Of a DNA stretch of 6,476 bases, positions 4,451-6,476 are shown in pieces. The notes below the pieces were generated by a model. The model did not search any database. It was given only the letters and a program-made list of their open reading frames with translations, and had not been told where the DNA came from. Each line of letters begins with the position of its first letter. Position 1 is the first letter of the stretch. Origin of the DNA: DAIRVC01 sp036803025 (GTDB taxonomy: Bacteria; Chloroflexota; Anaerolineae; Anaerolineales; E44-bin32); the NCBI GenBank assembly GCA_036803025.1, contig DAIRVC010000153.1, forward strand, positions 1 to 6,476. Reading direction: 5' to 3'. Both the position numbers and the translations under genes were made by a program.

Positions 4451-6476
4451 CTACTCTCGCAGCCCGGCCTGTTGCAGCGCAGCGACAACGCGTTCGGGGA
4501 GCAGCGGGAACTGATCCATCCACAGCCCGACCGCGTCGTGCACCGCGGCGATGATCGCCGGGGCCAGCGGCAAATAGGGCATCTCAGCCATGCCGCGCGC
4601 GCCCCACGGACCGATGGGTTCGGGGAACTCCAGGATCACGGAGCGGACCTGATCTGGCACATCCAGAATGGTCGGGATCAGGTAGGTCGACAGGTGCGCG
4701 GTCTGGACGTAGCCGCCCTTCTGTTGGAAGTCCTCGAGCAGCGTGTAGCCGGCGGCCTGAACCACGGCGCCCTCGATCTGACCCTCGATCTGCTGAGGGT
4801 TGATGGCCTTGCCGACGTCATCAGCGCAGACCACATCCAGGACGCGGATCTGCCCGGTTTCCACATCGACCTCGACGGTTGCCGTCTCGGCCACGTACCC
4901 ATAGGCGAAGTTCGGCTCCGATTGCCCGGTCTCGCGGTCCAGGGGGGAGGTCTTGGGCGGGTGGTAGTTGAAGTGGCCGATGGCCGGGCGTTCTTCTTGC
5001 CGCCAGTGCTCCAGCGCCGCCTGGGCCGCACCCCGGATGGCGTTGCCGGCCATGAAGGTCATGCGCGAGGCCGAGGCTGAGCCCGCATCCTGCGAGGTAG
5101 CCGTGTCCGAGGCCAGCAGCTCGACGCGCTCCACCGGCACCCCGACGGCCTCGGCCGCCATCTGGGCCATGACCGTATGTGCCCCCTGCCCGACGTCCGC
5201 CCCGGAGTGGTGCAGCACCACCCTCTCAATCGCAGCCGCCCCGTGAAGTTCGATGGTCGCATTGCAGCGTTCGGCGAATCCGAAGGAGAAGCCGATATTC
5301 TTGTAGGCGCAGGCAAACCCGATGCCGCGTAGAAGATGTTGGGCGGCGGTGCGACCCAGCGTGCGCGGCCGCTGCCAGCCTTGCCGTGTCTCTCGCCATC
5401 CGGACGAGCGCGCACAGGATTCGATCACCCGATCCAGCGACACGCCCGGCGGTAGCGGCGTTCCCACGGACATCGGCACGCCCTCGCGCAGGACGTTCTT
5501 CAAGCGCAGTTCCACCGGGTCCATCCCCAGGGCCTCGGCCAGCTTGTTCATCTGGCATTCGGCGGCGAAGGCCGCCTGCGGGCCGCCGAAACCGCGGAAC
5601 GCGCCGCTGGGCAGATTATTGGTGTAGACGGCGGACGAATCGACGCGCACGTTGGGGATGTCATACGGGCCGGTGGCCATCAAGGTCGCGTTGCCGAGTA
5701 CTTTGGGCGAGGTGTAGACGTATGCCCCGCCGTCGGCGACGATATCCACCTCGGCCGCTAGCAGCTTCCCGGCGCGGCTCGCGCCCCAGCGGGCGTGAAT
5801 CCGATACGGATGGCGCTTGTGGTGCCCGATGATCGATTCGCTGCGCGACCAGATGATCTTCACCGGGCGATCGACGCCGCGTTGGTGCAGGCGCCAGACG
5901 GCCAGGGCCAGGACGATCTGGACCGACATGTCCTCCCGGCCGCCGAAGGCACCCCCGATCGCCGGGTAGATCACGCGCACCTTCTCGGGGGGAAGGTCGA
6001 GGGCGTGGGCGATCTGGTTCTGGTCGGTATGCGTCCATTGCCCGGCGACGATGACCGTGATGCGCTCTTCCTCGTCGATGTAGGCCAGGCCGGCTTCCGG
6101 CTGCAGGTAGGCGTGCTCCTGTGCCGGCGTGCTGTATTCGGCCTCGACGACCACGTCGGCCTGTGCCATCGCCGAGGTGGCGTCCCCTCGGCGGATGCGG
6201 TAGCGCGTGAAGACGTTGCTGTCCCGATCGGGGTGCAGGCGCAGCGCGCCCTCGGCCATGGCCTCGGCCGGGTCGGTCAGCGCCGGCAAGTCCTCGAACT
6301 CGACGCGGATGCGAGCCAGCGCCTCAGCCGCCTGCGCCTCGCTCTCGGCCACGACCAGGGCTACCTGGTCGCCGACGAAGCGCACCCGGTCGGTGTAGGG
6401 TTTGGCGGAGCCGGGGCCGCACAGCACCGGTTGGTCGGGAACGCCCAACCCGTATTCGTTTACGGGGACATCCGCG
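4451..6476 (-). CDS. Xanthine dehydrogenase-family molybdopterin-binding (large) subunit, N-terminus cut by window edge
   Basis: Large catalytic subunit of a molybdenum hydroxylase, which oxidises an aromatic heterocycle or aldehyde using water at a Mo centre. The frame is open to the right edge: 674 residues are visible, and about 90-100 N-terminal residues of the usual 750-780 should lie outside. An internal TTG at 6448 is not the start, because the family-like sequence EYGLGVPDQPVL runs through it. Numbering visible residues from the edge, the end of the a/b hammerhead domain (VRFVGDQVALVVAES) is followed by the two Mo-cofactor domains: GGAFGGRE (174-181), AFRGFGGPQ (292-300), DVGQGAHT (427-434), GSASASR (465-471) and GARGMAE (625-631), whose Glu631 matches the catalytic glutamate of the family. 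No frameshift is visible. FAD and 2Fe-2S partners would be expected upstream, outside the window. The yqeB and yqeC-mocA genes that follow favour the selenium-dependent subgroup (inference). Family assignment is firm; the substrate is not determined. Confidence 0.95.
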   Translation of the reverse strand, partial: ADVPVNEYGLGVPDQPVLCGPGSAKPYTDRVRFVGDQVALVVAESEAQAAEALARIRVEFEDLPALTDPAEAMAEGALRLHPDRDSNVFTRYRIRRGDATSAMAQADVVVEAEYSTPAQEHAYLQPEAGLAYIDEEERITVIVAGQWTHTDQNQIAHALDLPPEKVRVIYPAIGGAFGGREDMSVQIVLALAVWRLHQRGVDRPVKIIWSRSESIIGHHKRHPYRIHARWGASRAGKLLAAEVDIVADGGAYVYTSPKVLGNATLMATGPYDIPNVRVDSSAVYTNNLPSGAFRGFGGPQAAFAAECQMNKLAEALGMDPVELRLKNVLREGVPMSVGTPLPPGVSLDRVIESCARSSGWRETRQGWQRPRTLGRTAAQHLLRGIGFACAYKNIGFSFGFAERCNATIELHGAAAIERVVLHHSGADVGQGAHTVMAQMAAEAVGVPVERVELLASDTATSQDAGSASASRMTFMAGNAIRGAAQAALEHWRQEERPAIGHFNYHPPKTSPLDRETGQSEPNFAYGYVAETATVEVDVETGQIRVLDVVCADDVGKAINPQQIEGQIEGAVVQAAGYTLLEDFQQKGGYVQTAHLSTYLIPTILDVPDQVRSVILEFPEPIGPWGARGMAEMPYLPLAPAIIAAVHDAVGLWMDQFPLLPERVVAALQQAGLRE

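Noticed and set aside
4257..4523. Small minus-strand frames across the 4261-4450 gap
   Set aside because: They overlap the repeat and the end of the large subunit, with Arg/Ala-rich content and no conserved motif.
4136..5080. 314-residue frame on the plus strand
   Set aside because: It runs antisense through yqeB, the repeat and the large subunit; no motif or plausible start signal.
6446..6448. TTG as the start of the hydroxylase large subunit
   Set aside because: Family-like sequence continues upstream in frame to the window edge, so this is an internal leucine codon.

Overview
All six genes that I can support in this 6.5-kb window lie on the minus strand, so transcription runs from high to low coordinates. 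The DNA is strongly GC-rich with G/C-ending codons. That produces long antisense shadow frames, which I have left out. GC content, a Tad/Flp-type pilus module, a full-length prepilin peptidase and a GAAGGATCTC-type intergenic repeat suggest an uncultured-style bacterium, possibly Chloroflexota. That taxonomic call is inference only; no rRNA or marker gene is present.

Region 1 (about 6476 to 2079) is a molybdenum hydroxylase module. It starts with the large molybdopterin-binding subunit of a xanthine dehydrogenase-family enzyme, whose N-terminus lies beyond the right edge. After a 190-bp gap holding a structured repeat come yqeB and, overlapping it by 14 bp, one reading frame fusing YqeC to a MocA-type cytidylyltransferase. 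YqeB and YqeC are the accessory proteins associated with selenium-dependent molybdenum hydroxylases. MocA makes the molybdopterin cytosine dinucleotide that xanthine oxidase-family enzymes use. The three genes therefore form one enzyme-plus-maturation set, with substrate unknown and selenium dependence predicted from the neighbours.

Region 2 (about 2030 to 1) is a pilus/secretion module. It holds a full-length A24 prepilin peptidase with both catalytic aspartates and a tetracysteine zinc site, then a TadE-like pseudopilin with a readable prepilin-peptidase cleavage motif, then a TadG-like protein cut by the left edge. The peptidase gene has TATAAT ending 8 bp before its GTG start and no visible ribosome-binding site, which predicts a near-leaderless transcript. 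A second TATAAT lies about 60 bp before tadE.

I see no CRISPR array, tRNA, rRNA, transposase or phage gene. The least ordinary items are the YqeC-MocA fusion, the 132-bp hairpin-rich repeat inside the hydroxylase operon, the apparent loss of the xanthine-type substrate arginine in the large subunit, and the near-leaderless peptidase gene. None of these amounts to a clearly new system.
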